Shown: positions 1-8,049, counted from the stretch's first letter. The stretch is 32,580 nucleotides of DNA from Algoriphagus sp. (GCF_029254265.1 NZ_JAQWXX010000039.1:1-32580); one strand, 5' to 3'. Numbers and translations: made by a program. Notes: generated from the sequence alone by a model not told the origin.

Positions 1-118
1 AGAATTACCTAGACGAGTTTTGTTACAAGCTCAACAGAAGATACTTCGGTCAAAAACTCTTTGACAGACTCATCATTGCTTCGATTTAATCATACTGGCA
101 AGATTGCGGATATACATA
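1..118 (+). mobile_element. 3' end of an IS1595-type insertion sequence (left copy)
   Basis: Bases 3-89 read in one frame as the C-terminus of a transposase (NYLDEFCYKLNRRYFG.., ending ..LFDRLIIASI) and stop with TAA at 87-89. The YLDEFCYKLNRR / LFDRL pattern is what I know from the C-terminus of IS1595-family (ISXO2-like DDE) transposases. About 29 noncoding bases follow and should carry the IS terminal inverted repeat. The copy is cut off by the window start. Positions 6-118 recur inverted at 32468-32580, which defines the outer limit of the element to within a few bases. The IS family call rests on 28 residues. Confidence 0.75.
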
Positions 119-154
119 TTATTCTTAAATTATTAACAATAAACTTTATAAATC

Positions 155-424
155 ATGAAAAAATCAAGATTAATTTTAATTCTACCAATGATGGCCATGA
201 TTGGCTTTTTTTCGCCAAAGAATGCATTCACACAAGAATCAGCAGAAGAACAAGAGACTCCTACTTGGCGACAAACCACTTGCCTTTTAGATGGATCTAC
301 TAAATGTAAAAAGACAGGCACAGGTTGTACTACCTATGCTGGATGCCCAGGACTAAAGGAGTGGATAAAAATAGGTCCTGATGTAGTAAAAACAGTAGAA
401 TCAATTGCCGATGCGGTTGACTAA
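155..424 (+). CDS. small secreted cysteine-containing protein, unknown function
   Basis: This 89-residue protein has a Lys-rich N-terminus and a hydrophobic core (about residues 5-25, ending ..KNAFTQ), which looks like a Sec signal peptide cleaved near AFT-Q. The mature part is about 64 residues, acidic at first, then with four cysteines in a short span (TTC, TKC, TGC, AGC) and an amphipathic C-terminal helix. The size, signal peptide and clustered cysteines resemble the architecture of exported NVEALA-type peptides of Bacteroidota that lie next to beta-propeller lipoprotein genes, but I see no NVEALA motif. The start codon is only 36 bp from the IS end, so its original promoter may have been removed or replaced. 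Its last 14 nt overlap the next gene. Function unknown. Confidence 0.7.
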   Translation: MKKSRLILILPMMAMIGFFSPKNAFTQESAEEQETPTWRQTTCLLDGSTKCKKTGTGCTTYAGCPGLKEWIKIGPDVVKTVESIADAVD

Positions 425-1529
425 GCGAGTTTATTTTTGGGGGGCAGAATCTGTTCTGCTCCTGTTTATTTTGTTTTCATGTAAACAAAATACCACAGTA
501 ACTTACGTCTCTCAAAACTATAAAGGGGAAGATTATAGGCTCGCACTAAACGATTCATCGATCATAGAAGATTGGATTTATGATGTGAAACAAAATAAAC
601 TAGCCATCTGGAATTCATCAATCTATTCTATAGACATCTATAATCTTGATAGTCGGTCATTCGAAAATCGCATTTTCCTTTCTGAAGAGGGACCTTTTGG
701 CATTGGAAATGTTGAATCCATAGCATTTTTGGACTGTGGGATTACAGCAATAGATCCAATAAAAAAGGTAAGATTAAATATCTCCTTTGAAACAAATAAG
801 AAAGAAATTATTAGACTGGTGAACCTCGAAAACCAAAAAACACTGGCTGATTATAATTTCAATATCGTTCATGAATTTTCGTCAAAGCCAAAAATCGATT
901 CAAATCATTCTGTTTGGCCTATTACACCTAAAGAAGATTTTCTATCAAAGGAATATTATTCTCACGATGTACTCTTAGTCGATGATTCAAAAACGGTCGG
1001 CACCTGGCCCAATAGCTATCAAAAATACTATTATGGACTTCTAGGCGAGCCGTCCCTGTCCTATTCTGAGAAGTTGATTTTTCTCTCTTTTCCAATTGAG
1101 GAGCGTATAACCGTTTTTGACTATCAAGGAAAAGAACAAAGCGGATTTATGCTCTCTTCCTCAGAATTTCGAACATTCAGAGGAATGGACAGGCAAAACC
1201 CCGATCTTCAAAAAGAATCCAATATGACCATCACCGAAACTTGGTTTTTGAAAACTATCTATCATGAAAACAAGCTAATTAGATTTGAAAAAGAAGCCCA
1301 AGATCTCAAAGATGTAGAAGGAAAATTAAACTCAAAGCTTTTTGGGAAATGGAAGATTATATGGAAAAACCTAAGTGGAAATGATACAATTTTTACTATG
1401 GGTTTACCTGAAAAAGAATTGTTTCTCCCCATTTCTTTTCCCTATAAGAATGGTGTATTAATTAAGAAAATTAATGATGAAAATGAGGACTTTGCAGATT
1501 TTGTTTATATTAATTTGGATGCTATTTAG
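411..1529 (+). CDS. lipoprotein, possible beta-propeller of DUF4221 type
   Basis: This is a 372-residue protein from the ATG at 411; a TTG two codons upstream is less likely. The N-terminus has a hydrophobic stretch ending in the lipobox LFSC, with lipidated Cys at about residue 24. The body is rich in short beta-strand patterns separated by aromatic and Asp-rich turns (for example WIYDVKQNKLAIWNSSIYSIDIYN and FDYQGKEQSG), as in six-bladed propeller lipoproteins. Length, lipobox and overall pattern suggest the DUF4221 family common in Cyclobacteriaceae, but I cannot verify family membership. The start overlaps the preceding small-peptide gene by 14 nt and the 3' end overlaps the following gene by 56 nt, so translation of the three is probably coupled. 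Likely anchored in the outer or inner membrane facing the periplasm. Confidence 0.65.
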   Translation: MRLTKRVYFWGAESVLLLFILFSCKQNTTVTYVSQNYKGEDYRLALNDSSIIEDWIYDVKQNKLAIWNSSIYSIDIYNLDSRSFENRIFLSEEGPFGIGNVESIAFLDCGITAIDPIKKVRLNISFETNKKEIIRLVNLENQKTLADYNFNIVHEFSSKPKIDSNHSVWPITPKEDFLSKEYYSHDVLLVDDSKTVGTWPNSYQKYYYGLLGEPSLSYSEKLIFLSFPIEERITVFDYQGKEQSGFMLSSSEFRTFRGMDRQNPDLQKESNMTITETWFLKTIYHENKLIRFEKEAQDLKDVEGKLNSKLFGKWKIIWKNLSGNDTIFTMGLPEKELFLPISFPYKNGVLIKKINDENEDFADFVYINLDAI

Positions 1530-1899
1530 TTGTAGGGAAAAGCAATATCCTTATCAAGAAGCTTTACAAGACTATTTAAAATCCACTGGTATCAAGTTAA
1601 ATACAAAACAAAAAGTATTGATCATTCCAAATCAAAATTGTGAAGCTTGTATCCGTGAAGTTTTGGATTTGTGTTTATCTGGAGATTGTGAGGGTGTTGA
1701 TCAAGTTATTTTAACTCAAAATATTTCGGAAAATCCCATTCCAAAAAATATTTTTATCGACACATCCAATACTTTCGTTTATTATGAAACTGGAGTTTTT
1801 GAGCCCTTTTTAATTGAATTAGATCACAATAACTGGATTTCTTGGCAAAAATTAAAGGGGATAGAAAAGGAGGAAATAAGAAAAATTTTGATGGATTAG
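1474..1899 (+). CDS. lipoprotein with thioredoxin-like CxxC motif
   Basis: This 141-residue protein has a lipoprotein signal ending LFSC (Cys20). After it a predicted strand, KVLIIP, leads straight into NQNCEACIREV, with the CxxC pair at Cys56 and Cys59 at the head of a helix. That is the usual place for the redox motif of a thioredoxin fold. Two further cysteines follow (CLSGDC). The protein is short for a complete TlpA-type thioredoxin and lacks an obvious cis-Pro, so redox activity is inference. ATG codons at 1474, 1477 and 1483 are all possible starts; all lie inside the end of the upstream gene. It abuts the next gene without a spacer (TAG at 1897-1899, ATG at 1900). Confidence 0.65.
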   Translation: MMKMRTLQILFILIWMLFSCREKQYPYQEALQDYLKSTGIKLNTKQKVLIIPNQNCEACIREVLDLCLSGDCEGVDQVILTQNISENPIPKNIFIDTSNTFVYYETGVFEPFLIELDHNNWISWQKLKGIEKEEIRKILMD

Positions 1900-2871
1900 A
1901 TGATGAACTTTCTCTTTAACTATATCTTTTTCTTAATTTTTGCCTTTTCACTAAATCAAGAGATCATTTACAGTTGCATTAATTGTAATCTCACAGAATG
2001 GGCTCCTTTTGGTAAATACAAAGTAGCAGTCTTTTTAAATCCTGCCGACGCCAATCGATCAAAACTCATTCTAATGAATGATCAAAACTTGGGAATCGAT
2101 ACAGTCTCAGGTTTTTTACAAGGATTTGAAAAAATTATAAAAACTTCTGATTCAACTTTTACAGTAGTTGGACATACTTCTCTTAAAGGGAAAATAGAAA
2201 ATAATCAACTGAAATTAGACTCCGTATTTACTATCAAACACGTTGATCGGATTAAAACCATCAATTACGAGTTTCCCACCAAAGTCCTGGCAGATGGGAA
2301 AGTTGCTTGGATTGAGCTAATTAGATACCAAGGGAGGAAAAACCAAACTCAACTTTTTGAAATACAGATTTCCCTGCTTCAAGGAAGGTTTGACGGAGTG
2401 ATGGCCTCAAATAGATATTATGGAGGTGAAATAGATAGAAGTCATATGTTCTTACTGTCTGGAAAATTCAAAAATAATCCACCTTTGAATCCTTTATCCA
2501 AGCCTTATCTAGGTAGCCAATCGGATCCTGTTGCTATTTTTGAACCTGGTGAGGGATATATATTTTTCAAAAGAAATTCCCAAGAATTTTACTATTTGAA
2601 TAGAAAGATCAAGACTTTACCAACATCGATTTTTTTAGAATCGATGGAAATAGTAAAACCCTATATTGATTTTCAGTCCCAGAAAAAATATGTTGTAGTA
2701 AAACCAAAAAATGAACTCAACTACCAGCTTTGGGAGGTAGAAAGCTTTACAGTAGAAAAATGGAAAGTCATCGGAAAAATTAATCAGATGCCTTATTTAA
2801 TTGAAGGAGGAAAGCTTTTTTATAAAAAAGAAACCGCATTAGGTTTTACCATTTTAACTGAAATGCTCTAG
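1900..2871 (+). CDS. exported protein of unknown function
   Basis: A 323-residue protein with an N-terminal hydrophobic segment (about residues 3-18) followed by CINC near residues 26-29, so it is exported, possibly as a lipoprotein although the lipobox is not clean. The rest is rich in alternating hydrophobic patterns typical of beta-sheet proteins (for example KVAVFLN, FTVVGHTSL, KKYVVVKPKN). I do not recognise a family. Its ATG directly follows the stop of the CxxC lipoprotein, which places it as the fourth gene of the same transcription unit. It ends 93 bp before the convergent TRIC-type gene, and I see no clear terminator hairpin between them. Confidence 0.6.
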   Translation: MMNFLFNYIFFLIFAFSLNQEIIYSCINCNLTEWAPFGKYKVAVFLNPADANRSKLILMNDQNLGIDTVSGFLQGFEKIIKTSDSTFTVVGHTSLKGKIENNQLKLDSVFTIKHVDRIKTINYEFPTKVLADGKVAWIELIRYQGRKNQTQLFEIQISLLQGRFDGVMASNRYYGGEIDRSHMFLLSGKFKNNPPLNPLSKPYLGSQSDPVAIFEPGEGYIFFKRNSQEFYYLNRKIKTLPTSIFLESMEIVKPYIDFQSQKKYVVVKPKNELNYQLWEVESFTVEKWKVIGKINQMPYLIEGGKLFYKKETALGFTILTEML

Positions 2872-2964
2872 TCAATTCTGGCACAGGTCATAAATCTATT
2901 GGGACATTACTTTTCATCAGCCACCCGAGTTATTGAAAATTAATATTTTCTCTTTTCAAATTTC

Positions 2965-3567
2965 CTATCCCAATCTCGGCAAACTCAGCTTATACTTCAT
3001 CGAAATCAGACGGATACTGATCACCAGAGACATGGAGATCAATAGGTTGTAATCCCGAGGAACGCCATAGTGATTCAGCAGCAAGTAGAGAATCGCTCCA
3101 GCTAAGCAAGCAGATGCATAGACTTCTTTTCGGAAAAGAACTGGGATTTCATTGGTCAACGTATCCCGTATCACTCCGCCCATCACTGCAGAAAACATCC
3201 CCATAATCGCAGCAATCTCTGGTCGCACGCCCAAACTCAATGCCTTTTCCACACCCAAAACGGTAAAAAAACCTATCCCAAGGGTGTCAAACAAAAAGAA
3301 GGTTTTCCGAAGGCGGCTCAAAAATTTAGGAAAAATAAATGCTGCTAAAACTCCGGCAAGAATTGCATATAAAAACCAAATATCTCCAATCCATACCAGT
3401 GGATAGCTATCCAACAAAATATCCCGAAGTGTACCTCCACCGATTGCGGTGATAAAACCCGTGAATCCGGCCCCAAACAAATCATGCTCTCGCTCCCGAA
3501 TGGCCAAAGCACCCGAGATCGCAAAGACGAAGGTTCCGGTCAATTCAAGTGCGTATTGTAATTCCAT
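2965..3567 (-). CDS. TRIC-type cation channel family protein (UPF0126/YicG-like)
   Basis: A 200-residue, very hydrophobic protein with about seven membrane segments. It shows the internal duplication of the TRIC/UPF0126 family: GGGTLRD at residues 43-49 and the matching GGVIRD at 130-135, each beginning a kinked helix after a hydrophobic segment. Family members are trimeric potassium- or small-cation-permeable channels of the cytoplasmic membrane; the physiological substrate in bacteria is mostly unknown. Length is normal for the family. It stands alone, convergent with the four-gene unit at 155-2871 and with a palindromic intergenic repeat upstream. Confidence 0.88.
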   Translation of the reverse strand: MELQYALELTGTFVFAISGALAIREREHDLFGAGFTGFITAIGGGTLRDILLDSYPLVWIGDIWFLYAILAGVLAAFIFPKFLSRLRKTFFLFDTLGIGFFTVLGVEKALSLGVRPEIAAIMGMFSAVMGGVIRDTLTNEIPVLFRKEVYASACLAGAILYLLLNHYGVPRDYNLLISMSLVISIRLISMKYKLSLPRLG

Positions 3568-3617
3568 GGATTTAAATTTATCTAATGCTTCATTATTTGA
3601 TCGATAACTAATCTTTA

Positions 3618-3693
3618 GTCATCTCGACCAAGGGGAGAGATCTCTTCGATATTAATTGAGATTTCTCCTTCCGCTCGCTTCAGTCGAAATGAC
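3618..3693. repeat. REP-like imperfect palindrome
   Basis: The segment begins GTCATCTCGAC and ends GTCGAAATGAC, and the inner parts also pair (GAGAGATCTC against GAGATTTCTCC), giving a long imperfect stem. Motifs of the type GTCATTTCGAC..GAGAAATCTC are common dispersed intergenic repeats in Bacteroidota genomes. Here it sits between two minus-strand genes, downstream of the methyltransferase gene and upstream of the TRIC-type gene, and could act as a transcription terminator or mRNA-stabilising hairpin. Only one full copy is in the window. Confidence 0.7.
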
Positions 3694-3744
3694 TCTATCC
3701 TCAATTTGTGCAGATTATTTGCCCCTTTTTTGGAGTAAAACAAA

Positions 3745-4359
3745 CTATTCTTTCTCCAATACAAAAACCCCCATTTCCCGTTGTCCTAAAACCAAAACCG
3801 TTTTGGGTGCTTCCAAAAATTGAAATCCCATTTTGAGAATTTTATCCAGATGCTTTTGCTGTAAAACAAAACGCTCCGAACCATCCGGCAACAAATATCT
3901 CCCACCTCCCAATTCAGTACTCTTCTCCAATATCCCTCCAAATCCTGTACACATCCGAAACCAGAGTATTCCTCCCGGCTTTAAAACCCGAAGCATTTCA
4001 TTCATCATTTGCCAGAAATTTTCCTCATCATTTGCAAAATGCAAAACCGCTGAACAGATCACTGCATCGAAAGCATCTTTATGAAAAGGGATTTCTTCCA
4101 TCGTTCCAACCTGAAAGCGATGGGAATCATAGTTTGGCTGCAAGCTTTTTGCTACAAATCGCAGGTATTGGATCGCCAATTCCTCCTGGTCAAAACCAAA
4201 TATCTGATATCCTGCATTGAGAAAGTAAACGGCATTTCTACCTTCCCCACAGCCTGCATCCAGAATCTTCATCTCCTTGGAAAAGCGAGCTTTTAAAATC
4301 TGATCCAGAAGATAGATGTCAATATTTCCAAGCAATCGATTCAGTTCACTGGGCTGCAT
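3745..4359 (-). CDS. class I SAM-dependent methyltransferase
   Basis: A 204-residue protein. SAM-binding motif I is KILDAGCGEGRNA at about residues 31-43, followed by an acidic residue after the second strand (FGFDQE), then DAVICSAVLHF (motif IV region) and LRVLKPGGILWFRM (the usual post-motif segment). These are the hallmarks of the Rossmann-like methyltransferase 11/25 group. The substrate cannot be read from the sequence. It overlaps the end of the upstream phospholipase gene by 14 nt, so the two are almost certainly one operon; this could hint at a lipid-linked substrate, but that is weak inference. Confidence 0.88.
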   Translation of the reverse strand: MQPSELNRLLGNIDIYLLDQILKARFSKEMKILDAGCGEGRNAVYFLNAGYQIFGFDQEELAIQYLRFVAKSLQPNYDSHRFQVGTMEEIPFHKDAFDAVICSAVLHFANDEENFWQMMNEMLRVLKPGGILWFRMCTGFGGILEKSTELGGGRYLLPDGSERFVLQQKHLDKILKMGFQFLEAPKTVLVLGQREMGVFVLEKE

Positions 4360-5248
4360 TTTCGAGTTTATTTAAGGCTTCAGTCATTTTTATTCTTCCG
4401 ATTTCTACCAATTCCGCAGCTCGATAGAACTCCATCGTGCTTGCCTGCTTTTTGCTGATTTCAATTAAAATATCAGTAGGATACTTTTCCAAAGTGAGGT
4501 AAGAAACCCGATCATGAAGCAATTCCATGGAACGGTTGAGCAGGTCGAGTGAGCCCAAACTTTTATTTTTGGGAGATTTATGCTCAGTTTCGAAGTAGCT
4601 AGTCATTTTCTTCTGATAGTCTTTCATCCAGCCTGGCATTTTGATCAGGCTTTTTCCATCATGAGCTTTTTTAGGAGGATTCAGATAGCTACCGCCAAGT
4701 GCATTCAGATTGACTGCGATCACCAGATTCTCTTTGGAATTTTTCAAGAGATCCATAGGAAGTGGATTCAGGACACCTCCATCGATGTATTCCTTGAAGT
4801 CAATCACGGCAGGCTGTACCAGGGTAGGAATACTGGATGATGCCCGAATAGCAGCGAACAAGCTTCCTGATTCGAACACCTTTTCCGTTCCTTCCAAATA
4901 ATTCACTGCATTGCAGCAGAATGGAAAATCCAATTCTTCGATCAGGCATTCACCGACGATTTTTTTTAACTCTGAAAAAACCTTATCTCCCTTGATGAAT
5001 CCTCGGCTGGAAAATGAAAAGTCCATCAAACCAAAAACGTCCACACGGCCTAGATCACAGATCCAATCTTTGAAATCAGCAAGGTTTCCTTTTGCATAAA
5101 TTCCTCCGACAAGCGCACCCACCGAACTCCCCGCAATTTCCTTAATGCTATATCCCCGCTCCTCCAATACTTCGATCACGCCGATATGTGCCATCCCTCT
5201 GGCGCCACCACTGCCCAATACCAGTGAAACAGATTTGTTTGGATTCAT
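4346..5248 (-). CDS. patatin-like phospholipase family protein
   Basis: A 300-residue protein with all parts of the patatin catalytic site: the oxyanion-hole loop GSGGARG (residues 12-18), the nucleophile elbow GSSVG with Ser42, and the second dyad residue Asp156 in YIDGG. No signal peptide is visible, so it should act in the cytoplasm or at the inner face of the membrane as a serine lipid acyl hydrolase. It resembles bacterial RssA/YlbK-type patatins of about 300 residues. It heads an operon with the methyltransferase gene (14-nt overlap) and is divergent from the VOC gene, with 58 bp between them. Confidence 0.9.
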   Translation of the reverse strand: MNPNKSVSLVLGSGGARGMAHIGVIEVLEERGYSIKEIAGSSVGALVGGIYAKGNLADFKDWICDLGRVDVFGLMDFSFSSRGFIKGDKVFSELKKIVGECLIEELDFPFCCNAVNYLEGTEKVFESGSLFAAIRASSSIPTLVQPAVIDFKEYIDGGVLNPLPMDLLKNSKENLVIAVNLNALGGSYLNPPKKAHDGKSLIKMPGWMKDYQKKMTSYFETEHKSPKNKSLGSLDLLNRSMELLHDRVSYLTLEKYPTDILIEISKKQASTMEFYRAAELVEIGRIKMTEALNKLENAAQ

Positions 5249-5267
5249 TTTTTGATGATTTTAATCC

Positions 5268-5275
5268 TAAATTTG
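5268..5275 (+). promoter_or_regulatory. candidate -7 box (TAAATTTG)
   Basis: This is an exact match to the Bacteroidota -7 consensus TAnnTTTG, 31 nt upstream of the VOC gene start and inside the 58-bp divergent gap. A TTTG lies at 5251-5254, but the 13-nt spacing is shorter than the usual -33/-7 spacing, so only the -7 part is supported. Confidence 0.35.
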
Positions 5276-5306
5276 GTTGCATAAAAATACCCACTAATTT
5301 AGCAAT

Positions 5307-5729
5307 ATGAGCCAATTTAAACCTTTTCACCTAGCTTTCCCTATTCGGGACATCGAAGAGACACGAGCTTTCTACGGAGATCTGTTAGGTTGCGACATCG
5401 GCCGAAGTACCGATAAATGGATCGATTTCAATTTCTTCGGTCATCAACTTTCAGCCCATGTGAAGCCAGATGAATTGGCTCAGGCAAAGACCAATGCGGT
5501 AGACGGAAAAAACGTACCCGTCCGACACTTTGGAGCGATCTTGCCTTGGGAAGAATGGCATGATTTGGCGGATAAATTAAAGGCGCATGGGATCGAATTC
5601 GTGATCGAACCTTACATCCGATTCAAGGGTGAAGTAGGTGAGCAAGCAACTATGTTCTTTTTGGATCCTTGCGGAAATGCATTGGAATTCAAATCATTCC
5701 AAGATCCTACACAGATTTTTGCCAAGTAA
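5307..5729 (+). CDS. VOC family protein (glyoxalase/bleomycin-resistance fold)
   Basis: A 140-residue protein with the two-module vicinal-oxygen-chelate pattern: [23 protein letters not shown] at the N-terminus (metal-ligand candidate His8) and [12 protein letters not shown] near the C-terminus (Glu ligand candidate), with His residues at the end of module one. VOC enzymes use a divalent metal to act on vicinal oxygens; the particular reaction (lyase, dioxygenase, glyoxalase) is not evident. No export signal is visible. The following PLP-enzyme gene starts about 11 nt after its stop, so they are probably cotranscribed. Confidence 0.88.
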   Translation: MSQFKPFHLAFPIRDIEETRAFYGDLLGCDIGRSTDKWIDFNFFGHQLSAHVKPDELAQAKTNAVDGKNVPVRHFGAILPWEEWHDLADKLKAHGIEFVIEPYIRFKGEVGEQATMFFLDPCGNALEFKSFQDPTQIFAK

Positions 5730-5740
5730 AACCAAGCATC

Positions 5741-6808
5741 TTGAACATCTTCAATCTGGAGCAAAAAATTGATCGGATCATCGATCACCAAGGAAAGCAA
5801 TACCGTTATTTCAGCGGTACGGCTTACTTGGGGATGGGGATCGTTCCAGAGTTTCAGGAAAAGGTGATCGAAGGTCTTAAGAAATATGGCTTGAATCATG
5901 GGCAAAGCCGTGGCAATAATGTCCGACTGAAAGTCTATGATAAGTTTGAGGAATTTTTTGCAAAAAATGCAGAATCCGAAGCCGCAATAGTAATGAGTTC
6001 GGGCTATCTGGCTGGTACCGCTGCGCTAAGATTCCTACAAAATGAGGCCAATACGATTTGGGTCGCTCCGGATACGCATCCGGCGATTTTGCCCCAGGAA
6101 TTAACTCCGGATCCAAAGCAAAGCTTCGAGTCTTGGAAAGCGGAATGTTTGGAAAAAAGTGAAAAACTAATTCCTCAAAAAATCTTGATTTTGGGCAATG
6201 CAGTTGACCCGCTCCACTCCGAAATTCATGACTACGATTGGCTTCAACCCATCGGAGAAAAACATGAGCTTTCTGTTTTGATCGATGATAGCCATGCTTT
6301 TGGCGTTATTGGAAAAAGAATTTTTGGAACGTATTCCAACTTAAAAAATCTTCCTGCAAAAGTGCTTGTTTCGGGATCAATCGGAAAAGGGCTGGGGCTA
6401 CCAGCTGGAATAATTCTCTGTGATATGGCGACCAAAAAAGAGATTTTACAACTCCCTATTTACGGCGGAGCTTCACCTTGCCCCCCTGGATATTTAAAGG
6501 CATTTCTTGAAAGTCAGGACTTGTACCTTCAACAAAAAGAGAAGTTATCCACCAATCTGAGTTATTTCCAAAAGCAAATTTCTCATCTCACGGAGATCAA
6601 AGGTTCTTCGGAATATCCCGTTTTCAACTACTCGGAAAATACTTGGGTAGAAAAATTAGAACAAGGAGGAATCATTACTTCTTCATTTCCATACCCAACG
6701 AGCAAAGATCCTAGGCTAAATCGGATAGTCATTTCGGGCTTTCATTTGAAAGAGGACTTGGATCTTTTAGCTGGAAAGCTAATTGAGTTATCAACCACAA
6801 AATTCTAA
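5741..6808 (+). CDS. class I/II aminotransferase-fold PLP-dependent enzyme (KAPA synthase-like)
   Basis: A fold-type I PLP enzyme of the alpha-oxoamine synthase/class II aminotransferase group. Visible are the substrate-end motif YFSGTAYLGM, NHGQSRGNN, the cofactor-binding Asp and His in IDDSHAFGVIG, and the Schiff-base lysine in SGSIGKGLG (Lys216 counted from the chosen start). I chose the TTG at 5741, which gives a 355-residue protein and leaves 11 nt after the VOC stop; no ATG is available near the N-terminus, and a longer reading would overlap the VOC gene by 61 nt. It resembles 8-amino-7-oxononanoate synthase, but no biotin genes are nearby, so the acyl-CoA and amino-acid substrates are unknown. 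Confidence 0.82.
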   Translation: MNIFNLEQKIDRIIDHQGKQYRYFSGTAYLGMGIVPEFQEKVIEGLKKYGLNHGQSRGNNVRLKVYDKFEEFFAKNAESEAAIVMSSGYLAGTAALRFLQNEANTIWVAPDTHPAILPQELTPDPKQSFESWKAECLEKSEKLIPQKILILGNAVDPLHSEIHDYDWLQPIGEKHELSVLIDDSHAFGVIGKRIFGTYSNLKNLPAKVLVSGSIGKGLGLPAGIILCDMATKKEILQLPIYGGASPCPPGYLKAFLESQDLYLQQKEKLSTNLSYFQKQISHLTEIKGSSEYPVFNYSENTWVEKLEQGGIITSSFPYPTSKDPRLNRIVISGFHLKEDLDLLAGKLIELSTTKF

Positions 6809-6811
6809 ATC

Positions 6812-8044
6812 ATGCGTATTCTTGTTTCTTTCGCACTTCTAGCTTTGTTGTTTTCGGCTTGTCAGCCAACCGAAAAAGCTCCATTTAAAGATGGTTTGGA
6901 AGATTTTCCAATCTTAAAAGAGGTTTTGGAAAATAAAGAGAAATATCAAGTTCAGATTCTTTACACCCGTATTGAGCGAAATGAACACGGGAATCCACTG
7001 ATGACGGATTATGCCTTCAACTTAGATGATGAGAAATACTTCTATCCTGCGAGTACAGTGAAATTGCCCGTGGCGATCTTAGCTTTGGAGTGGCTGGAAG
7101 AGCAAAATATTCCGGGTTTGGATGAAAATACGATTATGCTCACCGATTCCATTCATCCCTCACAAGTTCCCGCTTTGGTGGATAACTCAGCGATTGATTC
7201 CCTTCCGAGCATCGGGCAATACATCAAAAAAATCCTGTTGGTATCCGATAATGATGCCTACAATAGACTATATGAATTGCTAGGTCAGGACTATATCAAT
7301 CAGAAACTAGCTGACAAAGGAATGAACCATACGATCATCAATCATCGCCTGAGCTTTGCAGCAAGTCCTGAAGAAAACCGGATGTTTAACCCCATTCGAT
7401 TTGTGGATAAGTCCGGGAATCTAATTCATGAAATTCCTTCAAGACAAACCGAAGTGATTTATTCCAATGCTGAAAAACCGGTGATCGGGCGAGCTTATTA
7501 CAGTGGAGATTCCCTGATTGAACATGGAATGGAGTTTACTTTCAAAAACAAGTTTGCGATTTCTGATCTACATGGAGTGGTTCAACGAATCATATTTCCC
7601 ATGGCTTTTCCTGATGCAGAGCGATTTAATCTTTCAGAAGATCATCGAAATTTGATCTTGAAGTATATGAGTATGCTTCCTAAGGAAAGTGATTATCCGA
7701 GTTATCCACAATCAGAATATTGGGATTCCTATTCGAAGTTTTACAAGGATGGAATGAATAAAGCCCCAATTCCCTCCAATTTCAGGCTTTTCAATAAAAC
7801 CGGTGAAGCCTATGGTCACCTGCTTGATGCTAGTTACTATGTTGATTTTGAAACAGGCGTAGAATTTTTTGTGACTGCAGTAATCTATGTCAATGCCGAC
7901 GAAACACTCAATGATGATGCCTATGAATACGATGAAATCGGATTTCCATTTTTTGCAGAATTGGGAGAATACCTCTATGGGTTAGAGCTCGCTCGGGAAA
8001 AAATGATCCCAGCAGATTTGAAAGAATTTGAGTTTAGTTATTAG
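6812..8044 (+). CDS. serine hydrolase lipoprotein, class A beta-lactamase fold
   Basis: A 410-residue protein with a lipobox LLFSAC (Cys17). The three motifs of the penicillin-recognising serine hydrolases are present in order: SxxK as Ser81-Thr-Val-Lys84, SDN at 145-147, and KTG at 329-331. The long gap between SDN and KTG and the absence of an obvious class A ExxxN omega-loop make this a beta-lactamase-like family (PF13354-type) protein rather than a proven beta-lactamase; a peptidase or transpeptidase-like role in the periplasm is equally possible. It starts 3 nt after the PLP-enzyme stop. The final 32 codons are duplicated 637 bp downstream (see 8586-8686). Confidence 0.82.
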   Translation: MRILVSFALLALLFSACQPTEKAPFKDGLEDFPILKEVLENKEKYQVQILYTRIERNEHGNPLMTDYAFNLDDEKYFYPASTVKLPVAILALEWLEEQNIPGLDENTIMLTDSIHPSQVPALVDNSAIDSLPSIGQYIKKILLVSDNDAYNRLYELLGQDYINQKLADKGMNHTIINHRLSFAASPEENRMFNPIRFVDKSGNLIHEIPSRQTEVIYSNAEKPVIGRAYYSGDSLIEHGMEFTFKNKFAISDLHGVVQRIIFPMAFPDAERFNLSEDHRNLILKYMSMLPKESDYPSYPQSEYWDSYSKFYKDGMNKAPIPSNFRLFNKTGEAYGHLLDASYYVDFETGVEFFVTAVIYVNADETLNDDAYEYDEIGFPFFAELGEYLYGLELAREKMIPADLKEFEFSY

Positions 8045-8049
8045 ATTTA
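7949..8049 (+). repeat. direct repeat copy A: 3' end of hydrolase gene
   Basis: This is the first copy of a 101-bp direct repeat covering the last 32 codons of the hydrolase gene, its stop codon and a few following bases. It matches 8586-8686 at 99 of 101 positions. Both differences (CTC/CTT and GAG/GAA) are synonymous. Confidence 0.92.

Noticed and set aside
61..303. An 80-codon open frame across the IS end and the first gene
   Set aside because: It starts inside the transposase tail, has no signal or domain, and overlaps the better-supported secreted protein gene in another frame.
5669..5740. Longer N-terminus for the PLP enzyme
   Set aside because: It would overlap the VOC gene by 61 nt, and the extra residues do not resemble the family's N-terminus.
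6812..8044. Calling the hydrolase a beta-lactamase resistance gene
   Set aside because: SxxK, SDN and KTG are present but spacing and the missing ExxxN motif do not support a true class A beta-lactamase.
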